NCBI RefSeq assembly: GCF_036373705.1
Contig: NC_089854.1
Coordinates: forward strand, 25,247,225-25,311,224
Source of the DNA: Amia ocellicauda
Taxonomy: Eukaryota; Chordata; Actinopteri; Amiiformes; Amiidae
Direction: 5' to 3'
Length of the DNA: 64,000 bases
Part shown: one piece after another, positions 49,362-61,877 of the stretch
Layout: each line of letters starts with the position of its first letter
How positions within the stretch are numbered: the first letter of the stretch is position 1
The notes under the pieces: generated by a model
The model's database searches: none
What the model was told of the DNA's origin: nothing
Seen by the model: the letters and a program-made list of their open reading frames with translations, nothing else
Position numbers and translations under genes: made by a program

Positions 49362-52240
49362 AATTGTAATTTATGTGCACGTGCAAGTGGTTGATAGCCA
49401 AAGGAACAAAAAGAACTTGCTACAAGAACAAATTCAAAATGTAAGTAGAACAACTGCTATTTTGAGTCTGATTCTATAACAGCTGTAGCATTTTAAGATG
49501 TTTGACACAACCTGAAATATACAAGCCTGAAAATATGCTCATGAATCCAGTCTATGAATACGCCACTTCAATTGTTCTGTGTTGAATCCAACAGGGTTGC
49601 CCATCTTTTTATTAATATCATAAGGTGTGTATGACTAGTTTTGAGTCTCATTTTGTGTGTAACATGTTGACTTCACATGCAGGAGGGTGAGGACAAGAAA
49701 TTCCTTTTCAGTAAACTCCAGGCTATCCATGAGCAGAAACGCCCTATTTCTGGGAGGCGATCAGACATGCAGGGCAGTCAGGTAAGTGTTTGACACATGG
49801 AGCAGTTTAACCAGAATCCATCTGCCAGATGTATCTTTTATATGTTTTATCAAATGTTTTCTTTATCAGAATTGTTTTTTTGACATATGGAAATATGTAT
49901 TTGCCAATATGTAATGATTTAGAATCATTCTTATGTGTGTTTTTCACTTTTGGGTTTACTTGCAAATATTTTGTCTTGTCAAGATTCTTATTAGGAATAA
50001 CTTGATGCTGCCAAGTAGAAAAACAAAACCATGAAATGTGAAGTGTACATTTTAACCCTGAAAAAATACAAATGTAGGTTGCTAAGTCACTCATGTCAAC
50101 AATCTGGAACAATCTTTTCCTGTCACTATAGACAGTGGTGTGGAGGGGGGATCTAGGCCCTGATCCAAGATGTAATGTTGACAGTGTCACTTAAAGATAA
50201 AGATGTGCTTCTCCTAATGAAGCACGAGTGAAGAACATGTACCTGTATTCTGTAATTTGTTCTTTGTGTCCTGTGCTAGAGAGTTTAATTTGTAAAAGTG
50301 TAAAGGGATATATAGGTATACCACTATTTTCAGAAACCTTCTAGAGTTTACCATTGTGAAAATACAAGATATGCGTCAGGACATAATACACAGAAAGACA
50401 ATTATGGTTTAACCACTGGAAAATTTTAAAGTATTTTAAGTATTTTACTGTATTTATTTCTCTATTGTTTTTAAGTCAGGGGAATACTGTAGTATTGTTT
50501 CTGAGGAACTGACTGTGATATGTAAAATTAAATGCTTTACTTCATCTGTGTTTGTGGGTTATAGTATTGTTGCACACTTTCCTGGTGAGAAAGGACAGCT
50601 GCATTCCAGTTCATCAACTAAAATGCTCTAGACTATATCAAGGTACAATACAGAGACTTCAAGAGTCAAAATGGATTATAAAACCTAAGAGTAGTTGTTG
50701 AAATATTTTGACCAATATTCACATTTAGTAATATTTGCATTTTTATGTACAGTTTATATGAGTGAAAACATACTATTGCTGTATTATGTATTTTGGTTAG
50801 CCTTCTCTTTATGTAGGTAACCTAAAATAGGTTACTTACATTATTATTATTCTAGTTCTTCCTGGTGTACATGCTAAATCCATGCCATTGTGGGCCCTTT
50901 TACCATAATGGAGAACATACACCGATCAGCCATAACATTATGACCACCTGCCTAATAATGTGTAGGTCCCCCTTTTGCCACCAAAACAGCCCTGACCCGT
51001 TGAGCCATGGACTCCACTAGACCTTTGATTGTGTGCTGTGGTATCTGGCACCAAGACGTTAGCAGCAGATCCTTTAAGTCCTGTAAGTTGCGAGGTGGGG
51101 CCTCCGTGGATCGGACTTGTTTGTCCAGCACATCCCACAGATGCTCGATTGGATTGAGATCTGGGGAATTTGGAGGCCAAGTCAACACCCTGAACTCGTG
51201 ATTCATCAGACCAGGCCACCTTCTTCCATTGCTCCGTGGTCCAGTTCTGATGCTCACGTGCCCATTGTAGGCACTTTCGGCAGTGGACAGGGGTCAGCGT
51301 GGGCACCCTGACTGGTTGCGGCTACGCAGCCCCATACGCAACAAACTGCGATGCACTGTGTGTTCTGACACCTTTCTATCAGAACCAGCATTCACTTTAT
51401 CAGCAAATTGAGCTACAGTATCTCGTCTGTTGGATCGGACCACACGGGCCAGCCTTCACTCCCCACGTGCATCAGTGAACCTTGGCCGCCCATGACCCTG
51501 TTGCCGGTTCACTGCTTTTCCTTCCTTGGACCACTTTTGATAGGTACTGACCACTGCAGACCGGGAACACCCCACAAGAGCTGCAGGTTTGGAGATGCTC
51601 TGACCCAGTCGTCTAGCCATCACAATTTGGCCCTTGTCAAAGTCGCTCAGATCCTTACGCTTGCCCATTTTTCCTGCTTCTAACACATCAACTTTGTGGA
51701 CAAAATGTTCACTTGCTGCCTAATATGCTGACAGGTGCCATGATAATGAGATTATCAGTGTTATTCACTTCACCTGTCAGTGGTCATAATGTTATGGCTG
51801 ATCGGTGTGTAGTACTAAGAACAAATATATATAAAAACAATTCCCACAGCTGCTACAATTCTTATATTTCAATATAAATCTGCTTTAATATAAACATTAG
51901 CTGTAAGAAATACATTACATTAATTTTGTATTGTCTTAAAAAGCCTGATTCATATTAACATTTTCAATTACAAAATCTTTCAATGATTCTTGATGTGCAA
52001 TAGAAATTAGACTTACGGAAAACTTAAAGCTGACACTTTTCTGAAACATTGACCCATAACCTGATGCAGATATTTTGCATTTAATGATTAAATTGGACTC
52101 AAACCAAATGCTAGGGGCTGGGGAGAATTTTATTAAGCAGTTGTTTTCTGGAAAGGTAATTTGTTTTCACTTTTCCTAGGGATTTGAAGGTGGCATGTTT
52201 GGAGAACTACTATGATTAATCTCACCCTGAACTTCACTAA
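49362..52240 (+). pseudogene. copy of the tmc6 3' end (unit 3)
   Basis: 49362-49440 copies the third-last coding exon (IVIYVHVQVVD, QEQIQN) and 49683-49781 the penultimate exon ([19 protein letters not shown]). Both are open and keep their splice sites. The last acceptor has changed (CGTTACAG to CTTGTCAAG), shifting the frame. The 3' UTR and flank follow to 52240 in the parental order, split by a Tc1-like element at 50920-51809. No upstream tmc6 exon exists here, so it cannot make TMC6. Compared with unit 2 it is the less degraded copy. Confidence 0.85.
50920..51809 (-). mobile_element. Tc1-like DNA transposon, internally deleted
   Basis: About 890 bp with long inverted repeats (ACCGATCAGCCATAACATTA at the left, its reverse complement at the right). 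On the minus strand the transposase N terminus is readable ([18 protein letters not shown] from about 51655), then KCLQWAREHQNWTTEQWKKV with WSDES near 51270-51190. Next comes LNPIEHLWDVLDKQVR and a C terminus ending near 50952. The segment between WSDES and the NP block is deleted, and frames differ between parts, so it is non-autonomous. It sits in tmc6-flank sequence whose uninterrupted counterparts are in units 1 and 2. Confidence 0.9.
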
Positions 52241-52940
52241 TTTATATTTGTGTATATACATGTATTATTATTGAATAATAATTCAATCATAAGTAATTAT
52301 TTGATGTGAACTGTATATGTTGAAGGCAATTCAGACTCTGAGACCATTCAGGATGTACATTTATTTATTAGCAGGAAAAAAATGAAGTTAGGTGTAAACA
52401 AATAATTTGAATGTAGAGCCTTGATTTCACCTTTAAAATTGAAAATCACTTACACTGGTCAGAGGTAAAACGATCTAAGCCGTCTCCTGAGTTAGACCCA
52501 ACCTGTAATATCTGAAGCTAACAGCTACCTCTGATTGATTCTGGACTTGCCCTGAGTTGGTTTATATTTTTACTTAGATATCAAACCATCTCTAGTGATT
52601 GTTTTGTTTGTCTGTGCTTAATGATATATTAAAAATGCAACTCGACACTTTATCTAGCTATGAGTTTTGGATTCTGTGTAGTTTGAAGCAAAGTGGCCAT
52701 CCTCATTTTTATTAGAAAGGGGTGTTATTCTGAAACACTTTTTATTCTCTTCACCACCTACATATTATTCACCAATATGCTGGAGTCCTTTTTATATTCT
52801 GTATATTAATGTATTAACTGTGCCGTTTTAAGTGTTCTAGACGTAAAGAAATATTCATATTTGTCAATGATGTGTTCTATGGCCTATTGCTCAGGTCCTG
52901 GTGAGGTTTAGTGTGGGCAGCATCCCAGCCTGCACTGCGC
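52241..52940. other. spacer, no gene recognised
   Basis: AT-rich sequence between the tmc6-tail copy and the next promoter. Confidence 0.4.
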
Positions 52941-53082
52941 TGCTGTTGAGGGGTGAAACCTGGCCACGCCTTCTTCACCCAGAAGCTCTGCGTGTTGTTA
53001 CGACAGTGTCCATGTAGCTCTGTGAGAAACTACAGTTTAGTGAAAAGCAGTCGTCTCTGGCAGGAGAGATTACTTTTGAAAA
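52940..53082 (+). promoter_or_regulatory. promoter and noncoding first exon of US22-like gene 2
   Basis: Equivalent in position to 30180-30350 and 24160-24260. A moderately GC-rich block is followed by GTGAAAAGCAG and a strong donor (GAAAA then GTAAGT at 53082/53083). The intron block GCCATTTTGTAG near 53338 corresponds to GGCCATTTTGTGGTGG near 30590. Confidence 0.55.
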
Positions 53083-54833
53083 GTAAGTAAACGTCATTTC
53101 TGTATGTTCTGTTCTATATTAGACGTATGCATTTCTTTAATCATCGTTTGTGTAATTAATTTGATAAGGAAGCCATTTTATGAAATTACTTTCGTTTTTC
53201 ACCCATTTATCGAAGTTTTTGTGTTTTGATTTGTTTTTACAGTAAAGGGTATACGTTTTGTATCTAATCTGTTAAACGTCGAGTGTATTAACGGAAACCA
53301 ATCATTCACATGATGTTTTAAAAGTTTCGATTCGTGTGCCATTTTGTAGCTTGGGTAGTCTGTGACGACGCAGTTCATTTTATTCGCATTACTTCGCCCA
53401 GTGTAGATGCAGGGGCACATCTTCTTCGCTTTTTTTAAGCCTATAGTCTGAATGACTTCACAGTGAATTGAGCTATATTTGAAGAACTTAATATTTTAGT
53501 AATTATGTATTGTTTATGACGTATTTTGTAATGATCAGACCGCTCCGTGGCTCACCGTGTCGTGGCGCTTGGGCGCTGCTAGGGAAGGGGTTACGCATTA
53601 CATTTCAGCAGCAATACGTCTAGTTACGCATTGTTTTAGGAGCACACTTGTGTAGACTTATCTGATGAAATGATACAATTACATCCAAAGTTGAAATCGA
53701 GAATACAACCAAACAGGTTTAATTTGTGTGATCTGTGTGGTTTCTGTCAGTACCAAATCATGATGATGTTCTTGTGCTTTAAACAGCGGGCATCCTTAAT
53801 ACCTGGACTCTGCGGCCTCAGCTATGCAGTCTAGAGTTAATACCACATCAGCGCCGACATTGCTAGCAGATAGAAATGTGTACCAGCTGCGTTTCTTGTT
53901 AGGCAGAAGAGTCTGTCATTTAGTGGGTTATTTGGTAGACAGGGTCTCCAATACCCACTTTATGAACGATGTCTCTTCAGGCTGTACAACTAAGAAATGT
54001 GGTACAAGATCTTTATCTAGCCATGATTGGTCATTTGATGAGGTTTAATCCTAGCAGTACATCACATCACCACAGAAGCATACAATTAGTGGATCATGGA
54101 CAGACATAACCCTATTTGCTGCACTTTCAATTACAAGAGATGAGTAAGACAGCATTTAGGGTAAGTTTGTCTATCTGAAATCTTAAAAACTGAAGTGTGT
54201 GTGTACACAAACAGATTTACATTGCTAGTCATAAGACTTAAAGTAACATTAATTGAATTGGGTATGGAGGGGAATTACTTCCTTATTTTACTAAACTTGT
54301 TAAACAAACTAGTTTGCTTTTCAAAGACACTGATGTGTATGTTGTGTAATTAGTGTAGTGGCAGACAAGTCCATATTTTACTGACTTTCCAAGGGACTGT
54401 TTAAAGAATGAGAATATTTGTAGATTAATGCAAAACATTTTGTAATACTTTACAAAGTTATCTGCTATATTTTAGAGGTAGCATATGATATTTAAGTATG
54501 TAGTATGCCTTTCTATTCCAGAACAAAATGGGATAAACTAGGGTTATGTTCCAAAAAATTAAAAGCTAGTAGTGATTAATAATAAATGGCTGTTTTAAGG
54601 AAATGTTACTCACTATCCCCAAAATTATAAAATATTTCCTTTATCCTCCAAAGCAAAGTGCCACTATCTTACAGATGAGAAGAATTGGGCTGTTTGTGAC
54701 ATGTCAGCCTGATTGATTAATACTATGATAATTTATTAGTTTGGCATTGTGTTTGGAGGATACAATAAAAAGTGAAGTAAAATATTTCTAAAATCTTTTA
54801 TTTTTCCTCTCTCTTTCTTAGAACTGTATCCAT

Positions 54834-54913
54834 ATGAAGGACAACTCGCATAACAAAGAAAAATATACAAACTACAAATAAAACCCCATTTGAAGTTTGT
54901 ATATTTTTCTTTG
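54834..54913 (+). promoter_or_regulatory. uORF and perfect 20-bp hairpin in the 5' UTR of US22-like gene 2
   Basis: Within the exon that starts at 54822, a 15-codon upstream ORF (ATG at 54834, TAA at 54879-54881) precedes the main ATG at 54950. The segment 54854-54873 (CAAAGAAAAATATACAAACT) is perfectly complementary to 54894-54913, with a 20-nt loop. The uORF runs through the left arm and stops in the loop. Both would lie in the mature 5' UTR and could lower translation. The effect is inferred. Confidence 0.6.
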
Positions 54914-54949
54914 GAGGAGGCACAAGACAGGTTCGTGCTGGCACAGGAA

Positions 54950-56756
54950 ATGCTTGATCATATCAAATATAGCACTGACAGTTCTTTCTTTAACAACAAA
55001 CCAAATGGGTAAGTTTTAACCCTCATCCTCAATAATTAAAATTACCTTTGACTCTTTAAATTATGTAACTGATAAAAAGTTGACTCCTAAGAAGTTAATT
55101 ATACAATTTTTCAATTAATTTAAAACCCCTACTGTTAAAATAATTAAAAGGCTTTGATTTAGGAAAATACTAGTTTATTAGAGCTCGGTTGGAACAAAAA
55201 CCAGCAGGGTAGGTGGTACTCCAGGACAGGTTTGAGAACCACTGACATATGGCATTGGATACATATGTCAATCATATTGTCTTTAAGTACACAACATACA
55301 CTTATTCATACAGTATAAGATAAATTACCTTTCCAGTCTCTACACAGGATGACAAAATGTTAAATGATAATTAAAAAAAACTTACAATGAATACTTTAAA
55401 TCAGAGTGCACTCTGACTAATATAGTCAAAATGAGGACCTCTTCGTCAGCTTTAAATATAAAATTACTTTGTATTTTCTAGGGAAGCAAGGATTTTCAAA
55501 AGCCAAAAATATGAACCTGCTGTGCAGAAATGCATTGATGACTTCTGCAAGCCAGTAAAATGTAAGTAATTTATACATTTCTTTGAAATGAAGACATCTA
55601 TGATTTAAATAGTATATTCATATATTTGTTTTTTGTAAAACTAAATCAGTTTTACTCATTCTCATTCACTGCCCAACCACTTTAGAACACTACCCCAGAC
55701 TGCCCAAGCAAGATGATGGCCAACATTATAATATAGTCTGACTTGTCAAAGGGAGCTGCTCTCTTCCTGTCAAAATATTGCACACTGTCACTAATCTGGT
55801 CCTTTACATATTATATATAAAGTAAGAAGTGCTGCGTACATGTGAGATTTCAGTGCTTTAACTGTTATTTATATCCTTGGAGCAAATTTTATATGTGAGG
55901 TAAAAGACTGCTACAAACTTTGAATAATGGTATATGAGTTTATGCATTATGCAGTTTATGCACTTTTTTAAAAGTAATAATTTACTAAGATTTTCTATTT
56001 TTTTGTGTTTATTTTTTCTTTAGCTCAGGCACATTTAGAGGACCTCGTAAAGAAACATAACAAAATACAAGTGCCTCTAGAGTGTCCAGAAGGGGTTTAT
56101 TTGAGAATTACTGCGCAAGATGGCACTATCTACTGGGGAAGAAAAGACATGCTTGATAGCTGGCAAGAGCTGTACCTGCCTGACAGTGAGAAGATGGTTG
56201 TTATTGGTGCTGTTGACAACATGCACAGCTTGGCTGAGGGGCTGCAGTTGGTTATAATGGTTGACCGCAAGGGCAACGTGTACGCCTATGAGAATCATGT
56301 TCTACACCATATGGCAAGAAGTGTGCAGACCTTCTTCAAGAAAGGAGCTTCATTTCCCCCAATCAAAAGCTACATGTACGGAGAATACACAAAGCCTGAG
56401 GTAAGATGATCCACATTATGGAATGTGTGCATGTAAATTGGAAAAAATTTAAAGATTAAAGAAAACTGTCAAAAATGTTTTTGTAAAAGTTAAAAAAAAA
56501 AAAAAAAAAACCTGCATTAAACTTTTTTTCTTGTTTACTGTCCATTACATATCATGTACTGTTAAAATCAGTAACAATAGTCAATTATATTTTTACTGTA
56601 TGCTTCTTTATTTTATTGGTTTTCTAGACGGAAGAAGAATACTTGCAAATCCTGAAAGACGAAGGAATTCCAAAAATAAATGAACATACTCGGAAATTTG
56701 TAGAAAACAGTGGAAAAGATATGACCGAGCTGCTGGACTTCTTAGATAACCTTTAG
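54950..56756 (+). CDS. US22/SUKH-like protein, copy 2 (unit 3)
   Basis: Coding exons 54950-55008, 55482-55561, 56024-56400 and 56628-56756 (645 nt, 214 residues, the same total as copy 1). The core shares with copy 1 GRKxM (85-89), W93, ELYLPDSEKMVVIG (95-108), SLAEGLQL (115-122), VDRKGNVYAYEN (126-137), HH (141-142), FF and PPIKSY. The N-terminal 46 residues differ strongly between copies, except for a DDFCK/EDFCS block just before the core. The C-terminal exon starts TEEEYL in both. As in copy 1, the block around D-x-K-G-N-V-Y-A-Y resembles US22/SUKH proteins; this is a reading by eye. No signal peptide or membrane segment is seen. The PCxxC/NCAE family gene 2 lies downstream in the same direction, repeating the gene order of unit 2. 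Intact frames after divergence suggest selection on both copies. Confidence 0.8.
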
Positions 56757-57233
56757 GTCTGTTATGGTTGCCATCTGTGTTTTCCCTGTGTCTGCATTTC
56801 TGAAGTGATTGCTGAAATTAATTTTCTCAGGGTTTTAACACAGGGTTTTTTTAGGCATTACTACAACCACCAACTGAAAGGTCAAACATTCAGATTGAAA
56901 TCATAAATGTATCCAGTCATGTAACATAAAGCATCTGCACTACCAAAATGTATATAAATTGCATTGATACAGAAACTAGTCTACAGACATGCATAACACA
57001 TGAAGCACTAAACATTATAATAATCTGAGCAGAAAAGTGTTTATACATGTATATATGCTACTATACATCTGAAAAACTGTGAAGTAACTTAAAATACAGT
57101 GGTTTATAGCAACATAACTAAAAGCCACAGCCAGGAGTGTATAATTATAATTAAAACATAAAACAACAATGCAGAAATACAGAAATGTGGCTATTTGGGT
57201 ATATCCGGATTATGCTAAATTATTCAGATGTAA

Positions 57234-58461
57234 TAGGGCTGTGCGATATGACGTTATATATCGTATGACGATGGAAAAACGTCTATCGTTTCATATTATG
57301 CTCTATCGTTTATATCGCGCTTTCGCAAATCCCACTCTTTACGGCAGTATTTTTCGTCATTTTATGCTTTGCGTTCTTCCCGGTTCTTCCACACGTGCCG
57401 GATGCGGGAGAGACCCGACACAATAACGCACAACCAAGACACTTTAATGCGCAGGCGCACACGGGCCGCCCCGCTCTCGTCGCCGGGCTAAACTCGCTCT
57501 GCCAGCACCCCCACCCCTGCTTATTTAGACTGATATCATTGGTATAAAATTAATAATAACGTTTGCGTTTTAATACATTGGAAAGCAATGCAAACACATG
57601 CAGAAAGTATAATTTTCTTTTTATTAAGATGGTGAAGTGGTACAACAGTTTTTATGTATTATTATTATTAATAATAATAATAAAACTGTTTTGTATTAAC
57701 ACGTGCTATTACCGGTAAGTAGAATGAAAACGCGACAGTCGGAGGAGAAATGTCTCTGTCTAGCAGATGTTAATGCGCCACTATAAACCCGGCTGTGCTA
57801 AATCTCCCTGAGCGCATGTGTTGCGTGATCACTATTACTGGTGTTATGTGACAGTAACAGTAAATCATACTGTGTGTATGTATAGATGTGCTCTGAGGAA
57901 GTCGAAACGGGTAAGCATTATGATGTTCACTTTTTCTCTAAAATAATTTGACACATCGGTGAATATGGACTGTTTTTTAGACGGGAGCTGCTGTCCATCC
58001 TTCCTTGACCGGATAATTGTTCTATATAAAATCCCTGGGATAAGGCACCCCGCATTTAAGATGCATTAAAACTATTGTAACGCCAGCTATTTATATATAT
58101 ACACACATACACATATATATATATACACACACACACACTATATAATATAAATAGCTGGCGTTACAATAGTTTGTAATCTATATGTATATATAAATAGTAC
58201 AATTATATATCCCATAACAACATAACACACGTAATAGTAATCACACAACACTTGCCCTGTAAGTGTTGCATTCTGTATTTCCCACGACAGCCTGCATGTA
58301 GAATTTGTTAGTTTTGCTTATTGAAGGATTAACTAAATACTTGTAGTCTTTGGTCTTATTTTGTGGCTTGATTGGATAAAAACAAGAAATATCGAGAGAT
58401 GTATCGCCCAAGCTTCTAAAAATATTGAGATATTATTTTTAAGTCATATCGCCCAGCTCTA
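57234..58461. mobile_element. 1.2-kb non-autonomous hAT-like element
   Basis: The ends TAGGGCTGTGCGATATGAC and GTCATATCGCCCAGCTCTA are inverted repeats (17 of 19 matching). They are flanked by a perfect 8-bp duplication, AGATGTAA (57226-57233 and 58462-58469). Eight-base target duplications are typical of hAT elements. No transposase frame is recognisable inside. It contains a further palindrome at 58069-58172. Confidence 0.85.
58069..58172. repeat. perfect 27-bp inverted repeat with AT/AC-rich centre
   Basis: Arms 58069-58095 and 58146-58172 are perfectly complementary; each contains AACGCCAGCTATTTATA or its complement. The 50-bp centre is (TA)n/(CA)n. The arms could be the inverted repeats of a tiny element inserted in the hAT-like element, or a structural hairpin that expanded. 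Confidence 0.85.
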
Positions 58462-58469
58462 AGATGTAA

Positions 58470-60700
58470 TAAAGAAAAGTTTGAATATTAAAAGCTAAAA
58501 ATGCAACATGTTAAAATGACAGCCTTGGTGGTTCTAGTGTTAAATTAAATTATGCTTCAATGCAACATTTATTTTGGATGTTTTCACAATGTTATTTTGA
58601 ATGACTCTGACTCTTAGTGTGCTGCATTTGACAGATTTTAGTCTGATAATGTCTGAAAGTCTGAGTGACTTTTCAACAAGGAAATTCTTGCATTTATGTT
58701 TTATCCATCTGATAAATTACTTAAATGATCTATCTTTTCATTCAATGTCTTTTTGTATATACACAAACCAAATACAAAAATGCTAATACAATTTAATTAG
58801 TAGAATAAATGGAAGCGTAAGCAATATACTTGGAAATAATTTTTTTGTGGGATTTCACTCATTGTGAAAATTAAAGTAATCTCAAGTATATCTGGGAGGA
58901 AGAAATATTTTAAACGTTATGTCTCCAGTTAATGCAGCTGGACCTATTAGAAGATTCTGGTTTATAAATATGAAGATTTCCCATGGATAACATGTTTTTC
59001 TTCGGTACGTTCTTTATATTTCTAAAGAAGGGGCAACATTGACAACTAACAGGCCACTAGATGCCTGTATAAATATAGCTGTGCTCCACCCTTGTGTGCA
59101 TGTCTTGTGTCATAGAAATGGAGATCTTGTACCCAGTCATAAATTCAGGAAAGTCATAATTTAGAAAGTATACCAGTAAAGCTTTATCATTCAGCAAAGT
59201 ATGGCCTGAAGTGAACAAAGTACACAGTATGAAACAGGGATGACTCACTGGCACATGATATGTAAATCCATGCAGGTATGGCTTATACTAACATCTATGA
59301 ATTATTTATTAGTATTCAGTTGCAGTCATGCTTAATTGAAGGGAGATCAAGTTAAAACAAGTTTACAAATTCACAAAACAATATTTGATGGAAGGTTTCC
59401 ATTGGGTAAATGTAAGCATCTTGTAAATAAATGTATCACAGCATTACCTTGAATTTGTGATTGGCTGGTGGGACTAATTTTTTTTTAAATTTAATCTGGA
59501 TCAAAACATTAGTTTCTTGTGTAATTGCTTTGTATGCTTCATTGAAAAATGTTTTAATTTGGTTATTTTGCAGATTTCTCTGGAAATTTCAAACCAGCTT
59601 CCTCACTTGAAGTGTGGGAGTGGTTAACATAGTAACATGACTACTTTTGTTGCAGAAATCTAAAATTCAAGTATCCATGCATATAGTATGATTTATTTTA
59701 AATAAAACAAATGTCTATGACTTATATAATCCATATGATTTTTATTTATTGATACAGGAAACTTTTATCCTAGACTGTCTATAGTTTAGTAATCACTAAC
59801 ACAATATTCTACATATACACAATATTACAAAGGTAAAAAAAAAAAACATGCATTTTTGATGTGGAGTGAATAAAATTAAGATACAGAAATGTTTACAAGT
59901 GTAGCATGTGAAGCATGTGTTACTCATCTGTATTAAGCTGTGGGAACATGCATGTGTTTTGAGCAACTTAATGAATTCTAAAAGGAATGATCAGTTTGGC
60001 AAGGTGTATGGAAAACACAGTATTTATACTATTGTCACAATGGCTAATTTTTTCTTCTGATAGGCCAGATACATGCATCACTAAATGCCATGGGTGCCAA
60101 TGATTAATTAGGGATGTAAAAGCTAATACAGGGGCTAAACAGCAACTTTTTAGTTGTAATTAAACATGCCAACAAAACAAACTGCAGTCCACAATAGAAA
60201 ATAATCAAAAACACTATGCACAGATTGAAGCCTTCAATCCACCCCCGACCCTTGAACTCCCTCAACTCTGTGGTGTGGAGAGCATGTGAGCTTCAGTCTG
60301 CTAATGGGACTTTCACTGCTGAATATGAAGCAGAGTAAGAGGGTCCAAGAAAATGCACGCAATGCAGGTTAATTTTATCCCTCATTCAATCTTTGCTCAC
60401 AGATTATTGTAAATGCACAGACCACTTCACCAGGTTCATTCTTTTTTTGAATGTCCCTTTTGTATTTGAATCTTTAATTCTTAATCAACTAAGATCAGTC
60501 ATCTTAATTGTATAGAGTTGAACACCATCCCAAAGCATGTCCCAACATAAAAAAAGAATAAGCGCATTATACAATGAATACATCATTTCCATATTGCCGT
60601 ATTGCCACTGTGCAGTGAAATGCATGAATCCCATTTCATCACATTGACAATTATAATGCCAAAATACATTCAACAGTGACTCATGGTTGGCACATCACAC
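58470..60700. other. intergenic, no gene recognised
   Basis: AT-rich sequence between the two family genes. No exon or transposon protein is seen. Confidence 0.45.
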
Positions 60701-60719
60701 ACGTACACTTCTATCCTCA

Positions 60720-61126
60720 CTCAGAGCAGTTTCAGTGCAGGGAGCGGTGAGGGAGGGAAGAAGAGGGCTTTTGCCAGAGGATTCAAAGTGATTGAAAGTA
60801 AGCCTTGTACACTGAGTGAGGAGGAGGAGGAGGAGAATATAGACGGAACAGACGTGTAGAGGAGGACCGAGTTTGGATCTGGTTGAGCCAAAAACGGAGG
60901 TGATCCGGGGTGGGCGGAGAAAAATGTGGAAGTAGCACAGTCGACAGACAGAAAAATAAAATACACACCCAGGTTTTACGGTAAAGACCTGCTTATTCTG
61001 GAACTACTCAATTAGGATCAACATATAAGTGTGTTCCTCCAATGTTCAATGAAAGGCACCAACACCCACACTAGGCATCACTCAGAAATCCTGCTCGCCA
61101 ACATTGTTGTCTCGACTTTACTGCAG
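60720..61126 (+). promoter_or_regulatory. promoter and noncoding first exon of PCxxC/NCAE gene 2
   Basis: A purine-rich stretch with (GGA)n at about 60818-60836 is followed by a CGGAGG and GGGTGGGCGG patch, the latter a GC-box-like site near 60909-60917. A candidate exon ends TTTACTGCAG with donor GTACAG at 61126/61127. The exon start is not defined. Confidence 0.45.
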
Positions 61127-61877
61127 GTACAGGTCAACATTTCAACATTTGTCTTTTTCAATACAGTATAGGTTTTGTCACTTGGCGTTATGACATTGGT
61201 AGCTATGAATATGAAATTGTATCGCTGGTGTTCATATACTATATAATACGTATTTGAAAACCCTCATAAACATGTTTAGCATATGCACTTGTGTTTTTCT
61301 TTTTTCTTAATTCTTGAACATGTGTTTTCTTTACATTGAATTTTAGGTTCCGTTACGAAAGCAGTCAGTGTTGAATGAATGGTCATATTTGTATGTAACG
61401 AGCCACTCCCAGATTTACGGAATCGAAACTTAAATTGTTTAGTTTCGTTGTTGTCTAATTACACAGGTATACACCCAAGCAAAGCAAACTGATTTTTGAA
61501 TTACTGTTATATGTAGGCTATGGTGAATTTGTGTTTATGAACGCGCCAGGAGATACTATAAGGTATATACTAATATACATACAAAACCAAGAATTTAATA
61601 AGTTATATTTTTGAATAAGTGATTTGTCATATAACATCGTTCAATTAACAGTACGTAGAGGGGAACATTTCAAATTACACTCTTTGTAACCTCGTAATTG
61701 AATAATTAGATTATAATTCTAAATTACAATTTCATTTGAACAGACAAGTAAATGTAGACAACATTTTCATCTCAACTCTAAAACGGAATCCAGATTTGTC
61801 CTGTTCTTCTGTTTGCCTTTGAAGATTATTTGTGTATTTTATTACAGCCGGAAAACGTGGTTTCGGTTACCAATACA

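Noticed and set aside
49362-49781. Open copies of two tmc6 exons with good splice sites, read as a second tmc6 gene
   Set aside because: No other tmc6 exons or promoter precede them and the last acceptor is altered; they are best seen as passengers of the duplication.
31729-56756. US22-like genes as a recent herpesvirus or iridovirus insertion
   Set aside because: Both copies have four coding exons with conserved phases, noncoding first exons and host-like flanks, and no other viral genes are seen.
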